The notes beneath the pieces were generated by a model that was not told the DNA's origin, did not search any database, and worked only from the letters and a program-made list of their open reading frames with translations. Of a DNA stretch of 64,000 nt, positions 1 to 13,365 are shown one piece after another. The stretch is from NCBI GenBank assembly GCA_049509635.1, contig JBEKZS010000011.1:1-64000 (forward strand), given 5' to 3'. Each line of letters begins with the position of its first letter. The first letter of the stretch is position 1. The position numbers and the translations under genes are program-made. Source of the DNA: Roseiarcus sp049509635 (GTDB taxonomy: Bacteria > Pseudomonadota > Alphaproteobacteria > Rhizobiales > Beijerinckiaceae).

Positions 1-18
1 CAGCCAATATTTCTTCAT
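1..18 (-). CDS. 5' end of an unidentified gene running off the left edge
   Basis: On the minus strand an ATG at 18-16 is preceded, seven bases upstream, by AAGGAG, a near-perfect ribosome binding site. The six visible codons read MKKYWL and the frame is open to the edge. A Lys-rich start followed by hydrophobic residues fits the beginning of a signal peptide. Because the gene follows livHMGF on the same strand, a periplasmic substrate-binding protein (LivJ/LivK type) is a reasonable guess, since the transporter otherwise lacks one here. Six codons cannot establish this. Confidence 0.4.
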
Positions 19-251
19 ACACCTACTCCTTGGTTTTGGACGCCGAATAAGGCGGCCAGCGGTCGAAAACTTCTAGCCCAACCTGGGCGGGATCACACCC
101 TGTTTTTGCCCGCAAGTCACCCGAAAAGGCAAAATTTTATCGGTTTCTTCATGGTTTGATGAACGGGCCGCCGATCCCCCGCCGCGAGAGCGGAGATGAA
201 ACCGACGACGCGGCGGGACCTGACGCGCGGCGCTCGTCCGCACCGGCGCGC
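19..251. other. intergenic region between the DUF6867-like gene and the edge gene
   Basis: This 233-base gap separates the end of the liv operon from the next minus-strand start. I see no open frame with plausible protein character and no clear terminator hairpin. The part nearest the edge gene (about 60-150) is less GC-rich than its surroundings, as expected of a promoter/leader region for the gene starting at 18. Confidence 0.4.
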
Positions 252-595
252 TCAGCGAGGGCGCCAGTTCAGTCCGCTCTTCTCGTAGGACCAGGAATAT
301 TGGGTCGCCATCTGGGTCGCGCGCATCGCCTTGTAGCTTGCCCAGGCGACCACGAGCAGGATCACCAGAGTGACGATGTAATAATGGAGGGAAGTCAGCT
401 CCTCCTGGAACAGGGCGAAATGAAGAAACCGGACCGCGGCCGAAAGCACCGCCATATAGGGGAGCAGCAGCCAGGCGGGGCTCCAGGTCTTGGCGAGCGC
501 GCGTCCGGTCGCCGAAGCCGCCGCCGCGCCCAGCAGGGTCAACAAGACGAAGACAAACGCTCCGTTGTCGGCGCCGGTCCAGATCAGGCCGCCCA

Positions 596-596
<1 letters not shown>
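252..596 (-). CDS. small membrane protein, DUF6867-like, linked to the liv transporter
   Basis: This 114-residue protein has about three hydrophobic segments (near residues 10-28, 40-62 and 73-93) and a polar, basic C-terminus. It resembles the DUF6867 family, short membrane proteins found beside branched-chain amino acid transporters in Hyphomicrobiales; this assignment is from memory of the family. The ATG at 596 overlaps the livF stop (TGATG), so it is probably translationally coupled to livF. A TTG one codon upstream is possible but less likely. Biochemical role unknown; an accessory role in the permease complex is inference from position only. Confidence 0.65.
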
Positions 597-1359
<763 letters not shown>

Positions 1360-1363
<4 letters not shown>

Positions 1364-2270
1364 GCCCCGATCTCCGCTTCCGCGACGGCCAGTTCTTCCT
1401 CGTCGGCGACGCCGAGATAGGCCGCGATCACCTTGGGATCGTTGCGCACGTCGACCGGCGTGCCGTCGGCGATCTTCGTGCCGTAGTCGAGGACGACCAC
1501 GTGGTCGGAAATCTGCATGACGACCGACATGTCGTGTTCGATCAGCAGGATCGACACATGGTGCTCGTCGCGGATCAGGTTGAGGAGGATGTTGAGATCG
1601 GCCGATTCGCGCGGGTTGAGGCCGGCCGCCGGCTCGTCGAGGCAAAGGAGGATCGGATCGGTGCACATCGCGCGGGCGATCTCGAGACGCCGTTGCGCGC
1701 CATAGGGCAGTTCGCCCGCCGGATCGTCGGCGCGATCGAGCAGGTTGATCTTCCCGAGCCAGTAGGTCGCCCGCTCCACCGCCTCCGCTTCGCTCGTCCG
1801 GTAGCTCGGCGCGCCGAACATGCCGAGCACCGTGAAGCCGCTCGCCAGCATCAGCCGGTTGTGATGGGCGACCATCAGGTTCTCGAGCACCGTCATGCCC
1901 TGGAACAGCCGGATGTTCTGGAACGTGCGCGCGACCTTGGCGCGCATCGCGATCTCGTTGCCCGCCATGCGCTCGAGCAGATAGAGTTCGCCCGCCTCGG
2001 ACTTGGCGTGTCTGGCCGGCGAGCGGGTCAGCGCCTCGACGTCCGCGGCGGCGGCCACGCCCTGACGGGCGAGCGCGAGGCGCCCCTCGGTCGGCTTGTA
2101 GAATCCGGTCACGCAATTGAACACCGTCGTCTTGCCGGCGCCGTTCGGCCCGATCAGCGCGGTGATGTCGCCGCGGCCGACCTGGAACGACAGGTTGTTG
2201 ACCGCGACGAGGCCGCCGAAGCGCATCGTCAGATGCTCGACGACGAGCAGCGGATTGGTCATCCAGCGCA

Positions 2271-2271
<1 letters not shown>
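1360..2271 (-). CDS. livG: branched-chain amino acid ABC transporter ATP-binding protein LivG
   Basis: This 303-residue protein is the second ATPase of the HAAT-family transporter. Visible motifs are Walker A (GPNGAGKTT), the LivG hallmark ARTFQNIRLF, the degenerate signature LPYGAQRRLEIARA and Walker B CLDEPAAGLNP. Between GFYKPTEGRL and ARTFQNIRLF there is a long insertion (roughly residues 60-110) that makes the protein longer than E. coli LivG; rhizobial LivG proteins also carry a long loop here. The ATG at 2271 overlaps the livM stop (ATGA), and its own stop overlaps the livF start in the same way. Confidence 0.93.
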
Positions 2272-3674
<1,403 letters not shown>

Positions 3675-3676
3675 CG

Positions 3677-4594
3677 CTACACCTTCTCGATTTCGGGTCG
3701 GCCAAGAATGCCCGACGGCATGAAGATCAGGGTGATGGCGAGGATCGCGAACGCGGCGACATCCTTGTAGTCGGTCGAGAAATACGACGACCAGAACACC
3801 TCGATCAGGCCGATCAGCAACCCGCCGAGAACCGCCCCGGGCAGCGATCCGATGCCGCCGAGCACCGCCGCGGTGAACGCCTTCACGCCGGGCAGGAACC
3901 CGTCGGAGAAGTTCACGACCCCATAGTACATCATGTAGAGCACGCCCGCGACCGCGGCCAGCGCCGCGCCGATCACGAAGGTGATCGAGATCGTGCGGTC
4001 GACGTCGATGCCGAGCAGCGCCGCCATCTTGCGGTCCTGTTCGCAGGCGCGCTGGGCGCGCCCGAGCGCCGTCTTCTGAACGAGCCACCAGAAGGCGAAC
4101 AGCAGAATCGCGGTCACGAAGCCGATGACGAGCTGCTTGTACTGCAGCGTCACGTCATAGGAGCCGCCCGGCGAGAAATGGATGACCTCGTTGAACATCG
4201 GCGGCACCGGCTTGTTGCGCGGGCCCTGGACGACCTGGACGAAGTTCGACAGGAAGATCGACATGCCGATCGCGGAGATCAGCGGCGCGAGGCGGAACGA
4301 TCCGCGCAGCGGCCGGTAGGCGAGGCGCTCGATCGTCCAGTTCCACACCGAGGTCAGCGTCATGCCCGCCACCAGCACGATCACGAAAGCGAGCGCCAGC
4401 GAGGTCACGCCGAGAATCTTGGTCAGCACCAGGAAGACCAGCAGCGCGATGAACGCCGACAGCATGAACAGATCGCCGTGGGCGAAGTTCACCATGCCGA
4501 TGATGCCGAAGACCATCGTATAGCCGATGGCGATCAGGCCGTAGATCGAGCCGAGCGTCAGCCCGTTGATCAGCTGCTGCAGGAAATTTCCCAT
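3677..4594 (-). CDS. livH: branched-chain amino acid ABC transporter permease LivH
   Basis: This 305-residue permease begins with the signature LINGLTLGSIYGLIAIGYTM and contains GMVNFAHGDLFMLSAF and an EAA-like loop (ACEQDRKMAALLGIDVDR), all standard for LivH. About eight membrane segments are visible. The ATG at 4594 has a GGGGGAG ribosome binding site about 9-11 bases upstream, whereas an in-frame GTG at 4606 lies directly against that site, so the ATG is preferred. It is the first gene of the minus-strand operon livH-livM-livG-livF-DUF6867 and is divergent from the cox operon. Confidence 0.93.
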   Translation of the reverse strand: MGNFLQQLINGLTLGSIYGLIAIGYTMVFGIIGMVNFAHGDLFMLSAFIALLVFLVLTKILGVTSLALAFVIVLVAGMTLTSVWNWTIERLAYRPLRGSFRLAPLISAIGMSIFLSNFVQVVQGPRNKPVPPMFNEVIHFSPGGSYDVTLQYKQLVIGFVTAILLFAFWWLVQKTALGRAQRACEQDRKMAALLGIDVDRTISITFVIGAALAAVAGVLYMMYYGVVNFSDGFLPGVKAFTAAVLGGIGSLPGAVLGGLLIGLIEVFWSSYFSTDYKDVAAFAILAITLIFMPSGILGRPEIEKV

Positions 4595-4990
4595 CCGCCG
4601 CCGCACTCCCCCGCTTCGTCCGCCGGCCCCGACTCCGGATCGAAGCCGCCGCCCGCATGCCTTCGTCTAGCTCCAGGGTCTCTCGATGGTCCCCGGTTCT
4701 GGTCAAGCAAGTTCCGGGCCACGGGGCCTTCTACTAACGATATGATTTCTCGCAAAAAACAGATGCGCCGGTTCGCTCGCCTAGCCTGTCGCCCGTGGTT
4801 GAAAGCAGCCCCGATCCAAGCAATCGCACGCCTCGGGGGCTTTGACAATACAGCGGCCCGCGCCGCGAGCATCGCGCGATTGGGCTTGCGCCGCGTTCGG
4901 CGATCTCTAGGGTGAGCCGCGAGTCCACGAGGGTCGCCCGACGCGCGTCGCGGGGCGGCGACTCGGACCTGGCGAGGAGAGGAAACTGCC
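4595..4990. promoter_or_regulatory. divergent intergenic region between livH and coxG
   Basis: These 396 bases must contain the promoters of both divergent operons. A plus-strand TTGACA occurs at 4842-4847, but no good -10 hexamer lies 16-18 bases downstream, so it remains only a candidate. A locally AT-richer stretch lies around 4735-4765. I found no convincing inverted repeat. The cox side ends with GGCGAGGAGAGG just before the coxG start. Confidence 0.5.
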
Positions 4991-5470
4991 ATGGCGATGA
5001 CGATGTCGGGCGAAGTGACGCTGCCGGCCGGCCGCCCCAAAGTATGGGCGATGCTCAACGATCCCGCCGTCCTGAAGGCGAGCATTCCGGGCTGCCAGTC
5101 GCTGGAGAAGACGAGCGAGACTTCGTTCTCCGCCGTCGTCAAGGTCAAGATAGGACCCGTCGGCGCCAGTTTCAAAGGCAAGGTGCAACTGTCCGATATC
5201 GATCCGCCCAACGGTTACACGATCAGCGGCGAGGGCGAGGGCGGCATAGCGGGGTTCGCCAACGGGGGCGCCAAGGTGCTGCTCGCCGACGCTTCGGACG
5301 GCACGCTGCTCAAATACGACGTCCTGGCCAATGTCGGCGGCAAGATCGCGCAGCTCGGCTCGCGGCTGATCGACGGCGTCGCCAAGAAGCTGGCCGACCA
5401 GTTCTTCGCCAATCTGGCCAAGGCGGCGGGCGAGGAGGCCGGGGCGCAGCCGGCGGCGGGCTCGGCTTGA
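4991..5470 (+). CDS. coxG: CoxG-type SRPBCC protein, membrane recruitment factor of CO dehydrogenase
   Basis: This 159-residue protein matches the CoxG family (START/SRPBCC fold). It has the typical opening SGEVTLPAGRPKVWAMLNDP, the IPGCQSLEKT turn, a central GPVGASFKGKV segment and an Ala/Gly-rich tail. In Oligotropha carboxidovorans CoxG helps anchor CO dehydrogenase to the cytoplasmic membrane; that role is known for the family and inferred here. The ATG at 4991 follows GAGGAGAGG. It is the first gene of the operon, 132 bases before coxS; in many form II clusters coxG lies at the other end. Confidence 0.88.
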   Translation: MAMTMSGEVTLPAGRPKVWAMLNDPAVLKASIPGCQSLEKTSETSFSAVVKVKIGPVGASFKGKVQLSDIDPPNGYTISGEGEGGIAGFANGGAKVLLADASDGTLLKYDVLANVGGKIAQLGSRLIDGVAKKLADQFFANLAKAAGEEAGAQPAAGSA

Positions 5471-5602
5471 CCTCGCCGCGCGCAACGGACAAGTTGCGGC
5501 CATTCCGCGCGCCGCCGAGATGACGGCGTCGCACGCCGTCGGCTGTGAATTCCGGCGCCCGATGGGGCTGTCGGGACAAGACAAATTAAGGGAGGCTGAT
5601 CC

Positions 5603-6091
5603 ATGATCCATGTTTCCATGACCGTGAACGGCAAGGCCGCGTCGGGCCATGTCGACCCGCGCACGCTGCTCGTTCAGTTCCTGCGCGAGAATCTCAGGTT
5701 GACGGGCACGCACGTCGGCTGCGACACTTCGCAATGCGGCGCCTGCGTCGTCCACGTCGACGGCCGCGCGATCAAGTCCTGCACCGCGCTGGCGGCGTCG
5801 CTCGACGGCGCCCATGTGACCACGATCGAGGGCCTCGCCAAGGGCGGCAAGCTCCATCCGATGCAGCAGGCGTTCCAGGACAATCACGGCCTGCAATGCG
5901 GATTCTGCACGCCGGGCATGATCATGTCCGCGGTCGACATCGTCAACCGCAAGGGCCCCGATCTCGACGAGCGCACGATCCGCGAGCAGCTCGACGGCAA
6001 CATCTGCCGCTGCACAGGCTATCACAACATCGTCAAGGCCGTCGCCCAGGGCGCGCGCGACATGGCCGGCGCCGCAATCGCCGCGGAGTGA
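5603..6091 (+). CDS. coxS: molybdenum hydroxylase small subunit (2 x [2Fe-2S]), CoxS
   Basis: This 162-residue iron-sulfur subunit shuttles electrons from the molybdenum site to FAD. All eight cluster ligands are visible: C40, C45, C48 and C60 for the plant-ferredoxin-type N-terminal cluster, and C99, C102, C135 and C137 for the helical C-terminal cluster (QCGFCTPGM and NICRCTGYHNI). Length and motif spacing are standard for the xanthine oxidase family. The start at 5603 follows GGGAGG. It lies between coxG and coxL in the S-L-M order typical of form II enzymes. Confidence 0.95.
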   Translation: MIHVSMTVNGKAASGHVDPRTLLVQFLRENLRLTGTHVGCDTSQCGACVVHVDGRAIKSCTALAASLDGAHVTTIEGLAKGGKLHPMQQAFQDNHGLQCGFCTPGMIMSAVDIVNRKGPDLDERTIREQLDGNICRCTGYHNIVKAVAQGARDMAGAAIAAE

Positions 6092-6185
6092 TCCAGACGA
6101 ATCCGGCCCGCTCGAAGGCGGGACCGTCACGCAATCGACCGGTCGACCCGACGGGGCGAGACCGGCGGCATCAGGGAGAAGGTTC

Positions 6186-8552
<2,367 letters not shown>

Positions 8553-8607
8553 TCGCCGCCTTCCCATAGGCGCCGCAGGGCGCCCCGCTCGTTCCCAGGA
8601 GACTTCC

Positions 8608-9396
8608 ATGTATCCTTTCGCCTATCACAAACCCGGCAATGTTCAGGCCGCCGTCGCCCTCCTCAACGCCGACGCCAAGGTGCTCGCGGGCGGCCAGACG
8701 CTGCTGCCGACGATGAAGCAGCGGCTCGCCTCGCCGGCCTCGATCGTCGACATCGGCAGGATCGCCGAACTCGCCGGCGTCAGCCGCGAGGGCGATTCCA
8801 TCGTCATCGGCGCGACGACGCGCCATGCCGACGTCGCCGGCAGCGCGGCGGTCCGGCAGGCGATCCCGGCGCTCGCCGCGCTCGCCGACGGCATCGGCGA
8901 TCCCGCCGTGCGGGCGCGCGGGACGATCGGCGGCTCGCTCGCCAACAACGACCCGGCGGCCGACTATCCCGCCGCGGCGCTCGCCTTGGGCGCGACGATC
9001 GTCACCAACAAGCGCGAACTCGCGGCCGATGCGTTCTTCCACGGCCTGTTCGAAACCGCGCTCGAGGACGGCGAGATCATCGTCAAGGTCCGTTTCCCGA
9101 TCCCCGAGAAGGCCGCCTACGAGAAGTTCCGCAATCCCGCCTCGCGCTATGCGCTGGTCGGCGTGTTCGTCGCGCGGACCAAGGCCGGAGCGCGGGTCGC
9201 GGTGACGGGCGCGGGTTCGGGCGGGGTGTTCCGCGTCAAGGCGCTGGAGACGGCGCTCGACGCCAATTTCAGCGCCGCGGCCCTGAATGGCGCGACCGTC
9301 CCCGCCCAGGGCCTGATCGCCGATCTCCACGCCGACGCCGCCTATCGCGCGCATCTGATCGTGGTGCTCGCCAAGCGGGCGGTCGCGGCGGCGTAG
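8608..9396 (+). CDS. coxM: molybdenum hydroxylase FAD-binding medium subunit, CoxM
   Basis: This 262-residue flavoprotein subunit passes electrons from the iron-sulfur subunit to the respiratory chain. It shows the two FAD contacts of the family, AGGQTLLPTMKQRL near residue 26 and TIGGSLANNDPAADYP near residue 107, followed by the CO_deh_flav_C region. Length is slightly below the usual 270-290. The ATG at 8608 follows CCAGGAGACTTCC. It is third in the S-L-M order and 55 bases after coxL. Confidence 0.93.
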   Translation: MYPFAYHKPGNVQAAVALLNADAKVLAGGQTLLPTMKQRLASPASIVDIGRIAELAGVSREGDSIVIGATTRHADVAGSAAVRQAIPALAALADGIGDPAVRARGTIGGSLANNDPAADYPAAALALGATIVTNKRELAADAFFHGLFETALEDGEIIVKVRFPIPEKAAYEKFRNPASRYALVGVFVARTKAGARVAVTGAGSGGVFRVKALETALDANFSAAALNGATVPAQGLIADLHADAAYRAHLIVVLAKRAVAAA

Positions 9397-9587
9397 CCTC
9401 GAACTCCGTCCGCGCGCGGGCATGAGGCAAGCGCGACGGCCTTCGCCGGCGGAGCGCGGCGCAGCGTGGATGCCAGCCCGGCGTCGGCCCTCGTTTCGCG
9501 CGCCCGGCGGCGCGGCGGGCTTGCCATGCCGCGCCGCGCGTGAAACGGGAGGGTCCCGATTTCTTCTCGCCTTGGAGCCGCCGACGC

Positions 9588-10535
9588 ATGCCGGACGCCG
9601 ATCCGCCAAATTCAGCCGTCCCCGTTCCCATCTCGATCGAAGCGACGCTCGCGCTGCTCGGCGGGGCGTCCTATGTCGCCGAGCGCTCGCTCGCCACCGT
9701 CCTGTTCCTCAGCCTGCGGATGGGCCGGCCGCTGTTCCTCGAGGGCGAGGCGGGCGTCGGCAAGACCGAAATCGCCAAGGTGCTCGCCGCGAGCCTCGGC
9801 CGCCGGCTGATCCGCCTTCAATGCTACGAGGGGCTCGACGTCGCCGCGGCCGTCTACGAATGGAACTACGCCGCGCAGATGATGGCGATCCGGCTCGCCG
9901 AGGCGGCGGGCGAACACGACAAGGACCGTATCGAGCACGACGTGTTCTCCGAGCGCTATCTCGTCAAGCGCCCGCTGCTGCAGGCGCTCGAGCCTTCGGC
10001 GGGCGGTCCGCCCGTGCTGCTGATCGACGAGATCGACCGCGCCGACGAGGCGTTCGAGGCGTTCCTGCTCGAAATCCTCTCCGACTTCCAGGTGACGATC
10101 CCGGAGATCGGCGTCGTCAAGGCCGACCGGCCGCCGATCGTGATCATCACCTCGAACCGCACCCGCGAAATCCACGACGCGCTGAAGCGCCGCTGCCTCT
10201 ATCACTGGGTCGGCTATCCCGACGCCGCGCGCGAGATCGCGATCCTGCGCGCCAAGGCGCCGCGCACGCCCGCCCGGCTGACCGAGGAAATCGTCGCCTT
10301 CGTCCAGGCGATCCGCAAGCAGGATCTGTTCAAGGCGCCCGGCGTCGCCGAGACGCTCGATTGGGCGAGCGCGCTGACCGAGCTCGATGCGGTCGCCCTC
10401 GATCCAGCGCTCGTCTCCGACACGCTCGGCGTGCTCTTGAAATACCAGGACGACATCGGCCGGATCGAGGGCGCCAAGGCGAGCGAGATCATCGAGCAGG
10501 TGCGCGGCGACATGAAGCGCGCGCGATTGGCGTGA
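9588..10535 (+). CDS. coxD: MoxR-type AAA+ ATPase, CoxD
   Basis: This 315-residue AAA+ protein has Walker A GEAGVGKT (residues 53-60), Walker B VLLIDEIDRAD and the sensor-1 segment VIITSNRTREIHDALKRRC. CoxD is known to act with the VWA protein CoxE in maturing the active site of CO dehydrogenase in O. carboxidovorans. The ATG at 9588 was chosen because a GGAG lies 10 bases upstream; an in-frame GTG at 9540 would add 16 residues but has no ribosome binding site. The 191-base gap after coxM holds no gene that I can support. Confidence 0.88.
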   Translation: MPDADPPNSAVPVPISIEATLALLGGASYVAERSLATVLFLSLRMGRPLFLEGEAGVGKTEIAKVLAASLGRRLIRLQCYEGLDVAAAVYEWNYAAQMMAIRLAEAAGEHDKDRIEHDVFSERYLVKRPLLQALEPSAGGPPVLLIDEIDRADEAFEAFLLEILSDFQVTIPEIGVVKADRPPIVIITSNRTREIHDALKRRCLYHWVGYPDAAREIAILRAKAPRTPARLTEEIVAFVQAIRKQDLFKAPGVAETLDWASALTELDAVALDPALVSDTLGVLLKYQDDIGRIEGAKASEIIEQVRGDMKRARLA

Positions 10536-10566
10536 CGCGCGGAGCGTCGCGACGGGAGGCTCCGCC

Positions 10567-11013
10567 ATGCCCCATCGGTTCACGCTTTCGACGACGCTGC
10601 CGGCGGCGCCGCAGACCGTCTACGATTGCTGGCTCGACAGCGCCGGACATTCGGCGATGACCGGCGGCGCGGCGACGGCGTCGGACCGGATCGGCGGCGC
10701 CTTCACCGCCTGGGACGGCTATATCAGCGGCCGGAATCTCGCGCTCGAGCCGGGCAGACGAATCGTCCAATCCTGGCGCACGACCCGATTTGCCGCGGCG
10801 GATCCGGATTCGATCGTCACCCTGACGCTCGCGCCCGTCGCGGGCGGCGCGGCGCTCACGCTCGAACATGCCGACGTGCCCGACGGCGATGCGCACAAGG
10901 GTTACGAGAACGGCGGCTGGGCGGACCATTATTTCACGCCGATGCGGGCCTATTTCGCCGGGCAGGCGGGCGCCGCCGGCGGGTCGTTCGACATGCCGAA
11001 GGGAACGCCGTGA
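10567..11013 (+). CDS. SRPBCC (AHSA1-like) protein inserted between coxD and coxE
   Basis: This 148-residue protein has the helix-grip pattern of the AHSA1/SRPBCC superfamily: FTLSTTLPAAPQTVYDCWLDS at the start, an AWDGYISGRNLALEPGRRIVQSW core, and a C-terminal helix with GWADHYFTPMRAYF. It is distinct from coxG upstream. It lies 31 bases after coxD, and its stop overlaps the coxE start (GTGA), so it is a bona fide operon member. A lipid- or ligand-binding helper is plausible; the actual ligand is unknown. Confidence 0.8.
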   Translation: MPHRFTLSTTLPAAPQTVYDCWLDSAGHSAMTGGAATASDRIGGAFTAWDGYISGRNLALEPGRRIVQSWRTTRFAAADPDSIVTLTLAPVAGGAALTLEHADVPDGDAHKGYENGGWADHYFTPMRAYFAGQAGAAGGSFDMPKGTP

Positions 11014-12242
11014 ACCCGGATCGCGACCAATCGGCTGAGGGGGCGCCCGCCGGCGTCGGTCGCCTCGCCGACAACATCCTCTATTTCGCGCGCGCGCTGC
11101 GCGAGGCGGGCCTGCCGGTCGGGCCCGGCGCCGTGCTCGACGCGCTGGCGGCGGTCGAGGCGGCGGGGATCGGCGACAAGCAGGACTTCTACGCGACGCT
11201 GCATGCGGTGTTCGTCAAGAAGCGCGAGCATACGATCCTGTTCGACCAGGCGTTTCGCATCTTCTGGAAGCGCAAGGGCTTTCTCGAGAAGCTGATCGCG
11301 GCGATGTCGCCGCGCGCCGATTCGGACAAGAAGCGCGAGAAGGCGGAGGCGGGCGCCAGCCGCATCGCCGACGCGATGTTCAAGAACGCCGACAGGGAGG
11401 ACAAGGCGCCGCCGTCGCTCGATCTCGACGCGCGCTTCACCATGTCGGACGCCGAGATCCTGCAGGCCAAGGATTTCGCCCAGATGAGCGCGGCCGAAAT
11501 CGCGCGTGCACGCCAGGCGATCGCGCGGCTCGCCATGCCCGACGATCTCGTGGCGACGCGCCGGCATTTCGCCAGCGCGCATGGCCGCAGGATCGACCCG
11601 CGCCGCACGTTCCGGCGCAGCCTGCGCGGCGGCGGCGCGATCATCGACCTGGCGTTTCGCGCGCCCGCGGTGCGGCATCCGCCGATCGTCGCGCTCTGCG
11701 ACATTTCCGGCTCGATGAGCGAATACACGCGGATCTTCCTGCATTTCCTCCACGCGCTCGGCGAGAAGCGGCCGGTGACGACCTTCCTGTTCGGCACCCG
11801 GCTGACCAATGTGACGCGGGCGCTGCGCGCGCGCGACGTCGACGAAGCGCTCGCGCTGTGCTCGGGCCAGGTCAAGGACTGGGCCGGCGGCACGCGCATC
11901 GGCGCGTCGCTGCACCGCTTCAACCGCGAATGGGCGCGCCGCGTGCTGGGGCAGGGGGCGATCGTCATCCTGTTCACCGACGGGCTCGATCGCGATGAGC
12001 CCGGCGCGCTCGGCCTGGAAATGGAGCGGCTGCGCAAATCGTGCCGCCGGCTGATCTGGGTCAACCCGCTGCTGCGCTACGGCGAGTTCCAGGCCAAGGC
12101 GCTCGGCATCCGCGCCATGCTGCCGTTCGTCGACGAATTCCGGCCGATCCACAATCTGGCCAGCATGGCCGATCTGTGCCGGGCGCTCGCCGGCGACGCC
12201 TCGGCCGCGGACCCGAAAGCCTGGCTGCGGCGGTCGGCGTGA
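11010..12242 (+). CDS. coxE: VWA-domain protein CoxE
   Basis: This 410-residue protein of the CoxE family has a C-terminal von Willebrand A domain with the MIDAS motif DISGS at residues 231-235 and a later TDGLDRDEPG segment. The N-terminal half is helical and charged. In CO dehydrogenase biogenesis CoxE is the adaptor partner of the AAA+ protein CoxD (known for O. carboxidovorans). The GTG at 11010 overlaps the preceding stop, giving coupled translation; longer upstream reading frame lies wholly inside the SRPBCC gene and was rejected. Confidence 0.88.
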   Translation: MNPDRDQSAEGAPAGVGRLADNILYFARALREAGLPVGPGAVLDALAAVEAAGIGDKQDFYATLHAVFVKKREHTILFDQAFRIFWKRKGFLEKLIAAMSPRADSDKKREKAEAGASRIADAMFKNADREDKAPPSLDLDARFTMSDAEILQAKDFAQMSAAEIARARQAIARLAMPDDLVATRRHFASAHGRRIDPRRTFRRSLRGGGAIIDLAFRAPAVRHPPIVALCDISGSMSEYTRIFLHFLHALGEKRPVTTFLFGTRLTNVTRALRARDVDEALALCSGQVKDWAGGTRIGASLHRFNREWARRVLGQGAIVILFTDGLDRDEPGALGLEMERLRKSCRRLIWVNPLLRYGEFQAKALGIRAMLPFVDEFRPIHNLASMADLCRALAGDASAADPKAWLRRSA

Positions 12243-12337
12243 GCGCCCGGGCGCTTGCGGATCGGCAGCAACCACGCCATGTTCGGGCGGATATTTCGGC
12301 GCCCCGCGCGCGCCGATTCCAACGAAAGGGCCCCGCC

Positions 12338-12661
12338 ATGCTGAGCGCCGAAGACGACATTCTCCTCGCCGCGCAGGACTGGCGCGAGACCGGGCGCGCG
12401 GTGGCGATCGCGACGGTCGTCGAGACCTGGGGCTCGGCGCCGCGCCCCGTCGGCTCGCATCTGGTGATCGACGACGCCGGCAATTTTCTCGGCTCGGTGT
12501 CGGGCGGCTGCGTCGAGGGCGCCGTCGTCACCGAGGCGCTCGACGTGATCGCCGAGGGCGCGCCCAAAATGCTCGAATTCGGCGTCGCCGACGAGACCGC
12601 CTGGCGCGTCGGCCTGTCCTGCGGCGGCCGCATCAAGGTCTATGTCGAGAGGCTCGACTGA
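12338..12661 (+). CDS. XdhC/CoxI family protein, N-terminal domain only
   Basis: This 107-residue protein contains just the XdhC_CoxI domain: WGSAPRPVGSHLVI, the conserved GSVSGGCVEGAVV and LSCGGRIKVYVE. XdhC proteins bind molybdenum cofactor, protect it during sulfuration and deliver it to the apo-enzyme. In many bacteria this domain is fused to the Rossmann domain encoded by the next gene; here the two are separate, with the stop and next start overlapping (TGATG). The ATG at 12338 follows GAAAGGG. Likely dedicated to the upstream hydroxylase. Confidence 0.88.
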   Translation: MLSAEDDILLAAQDWRETGRAVAIATVVETWGSAPRPVGSHLVIDDAGNFLGSVSGGCVEGAVVTEALDVIAEGAPKMLEFGVADETAWRVGLSCGGRIKVYVERLD

Positions 12662-13365
12662 TGCGTCTCGATCTCCTGAAGCGGATGAACGAGGCCAGGC
12701 GCGGTCGCCGCGCCGCGGCGCTGGTCACGCAGATCGGCGGCGCCGACCAGCGCTTGGTCACTCCCGACGAACTGGCCGCCGATCCGCTCGGCGAGGCGCT
12801 GGAGGCCGCGCTGCGGTCGGGCAAGAGCGGCATGATCGAACGGGACGGCGCCCGCTGGTTCCTGACCGTCCAGGTCCCCGCGGTGCGGCTCGTCATGATC
12901 GGCGCCGTGCACATCAGCCAGGCGCTGGCGCCGATCGCCAGGATCGCCGGCCTCGATCCGATCGTCATCGACCCGCGCACCGCCTTCGCGACGCCCGAGC
13001 GCTTCCCGGACACGCCGGTGATCGCCGAATGGCCCGACGCCGCGCTGGAGCGCGCGCCGCTCGACCGCTACACGGCGATCGCGCTGCTGACCCACGATCC
13101 CAAGATCGACGATCTCGCGCTCGTGCGCGCGCTGAACGCCGATTGCTTCTATGTCGGCGCGCTCGGGTCGCGCAAGACGCACGCCGCGCGGCTCGAGCGC
13201 ATGCGGGCGCATGGCTTCGGCGAGGCCGCGCTGGCGCGCATCCACGCGCCGATCGGCCTCGACATCGGCGCGGTGAGCCCGGCCGAGATCGCAGTTTCGA
13301 TCATCGGCGAAATCATCGGCGCCTTGCGCAGGAAGCCGCTGCGCGCGGAGGGGCGGGCGGCTTGA
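12661..13365 (+). CDS. XdhC family protein, C-terminal Rossmann domain
   Basis: This 234-residue protein corresponds to the XdhC_C domain. It has a degenerate nucleotide-binding loop (VMIGAVHISQAL), a DPRTAFATPERFP segment, the conserved YVGALGSRKTHAARLERM and the family signature HAPIGLDIGAVSPAEIAVSI. Together with the preceding gene it reconstitutes a full-length XdhC chaperone. The glycine-rich loop usually reads GAGH; here it is GAVH. Its stop overlaps the TTG start of the next gene, continuing the coupled operon. Confidence 0.87.
   Translation: MRLDLLKRMNEARRGRRAAALVTQIGGADQRLVTPDELAADPLGEALEAALRSGKSGMIERDGARWFLTVQVPAVRLVMIGAVHISQALAPIARIAGLDPIVIDPRTAFATPERFPDTPVIAEWPDAALERAPLDRYTAIALLTHDPKIDDLALVRALNADCFYVGALGSRKTHAARLERMRAHGFGEAALARIHAPIGLDIGAVSPAEIAVSIIGEIIGALRRKPLRAEGRAA

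Noticed and set aside
4842..4847. TTGACA upstream of coxG as a -35 box
   Set aside because: No acceptable -10 hexamer lies 15-19 bases downstream, so it was not called as a promoter.
10626..12242. A longer coxE start inside the SRPBCC gene
   Set aside because: The extra 128 residues are Arg-rich mirror-frame sequence; the GTG at 11010 overlapping the SRPBCC stop gives the conserved CoxE length.
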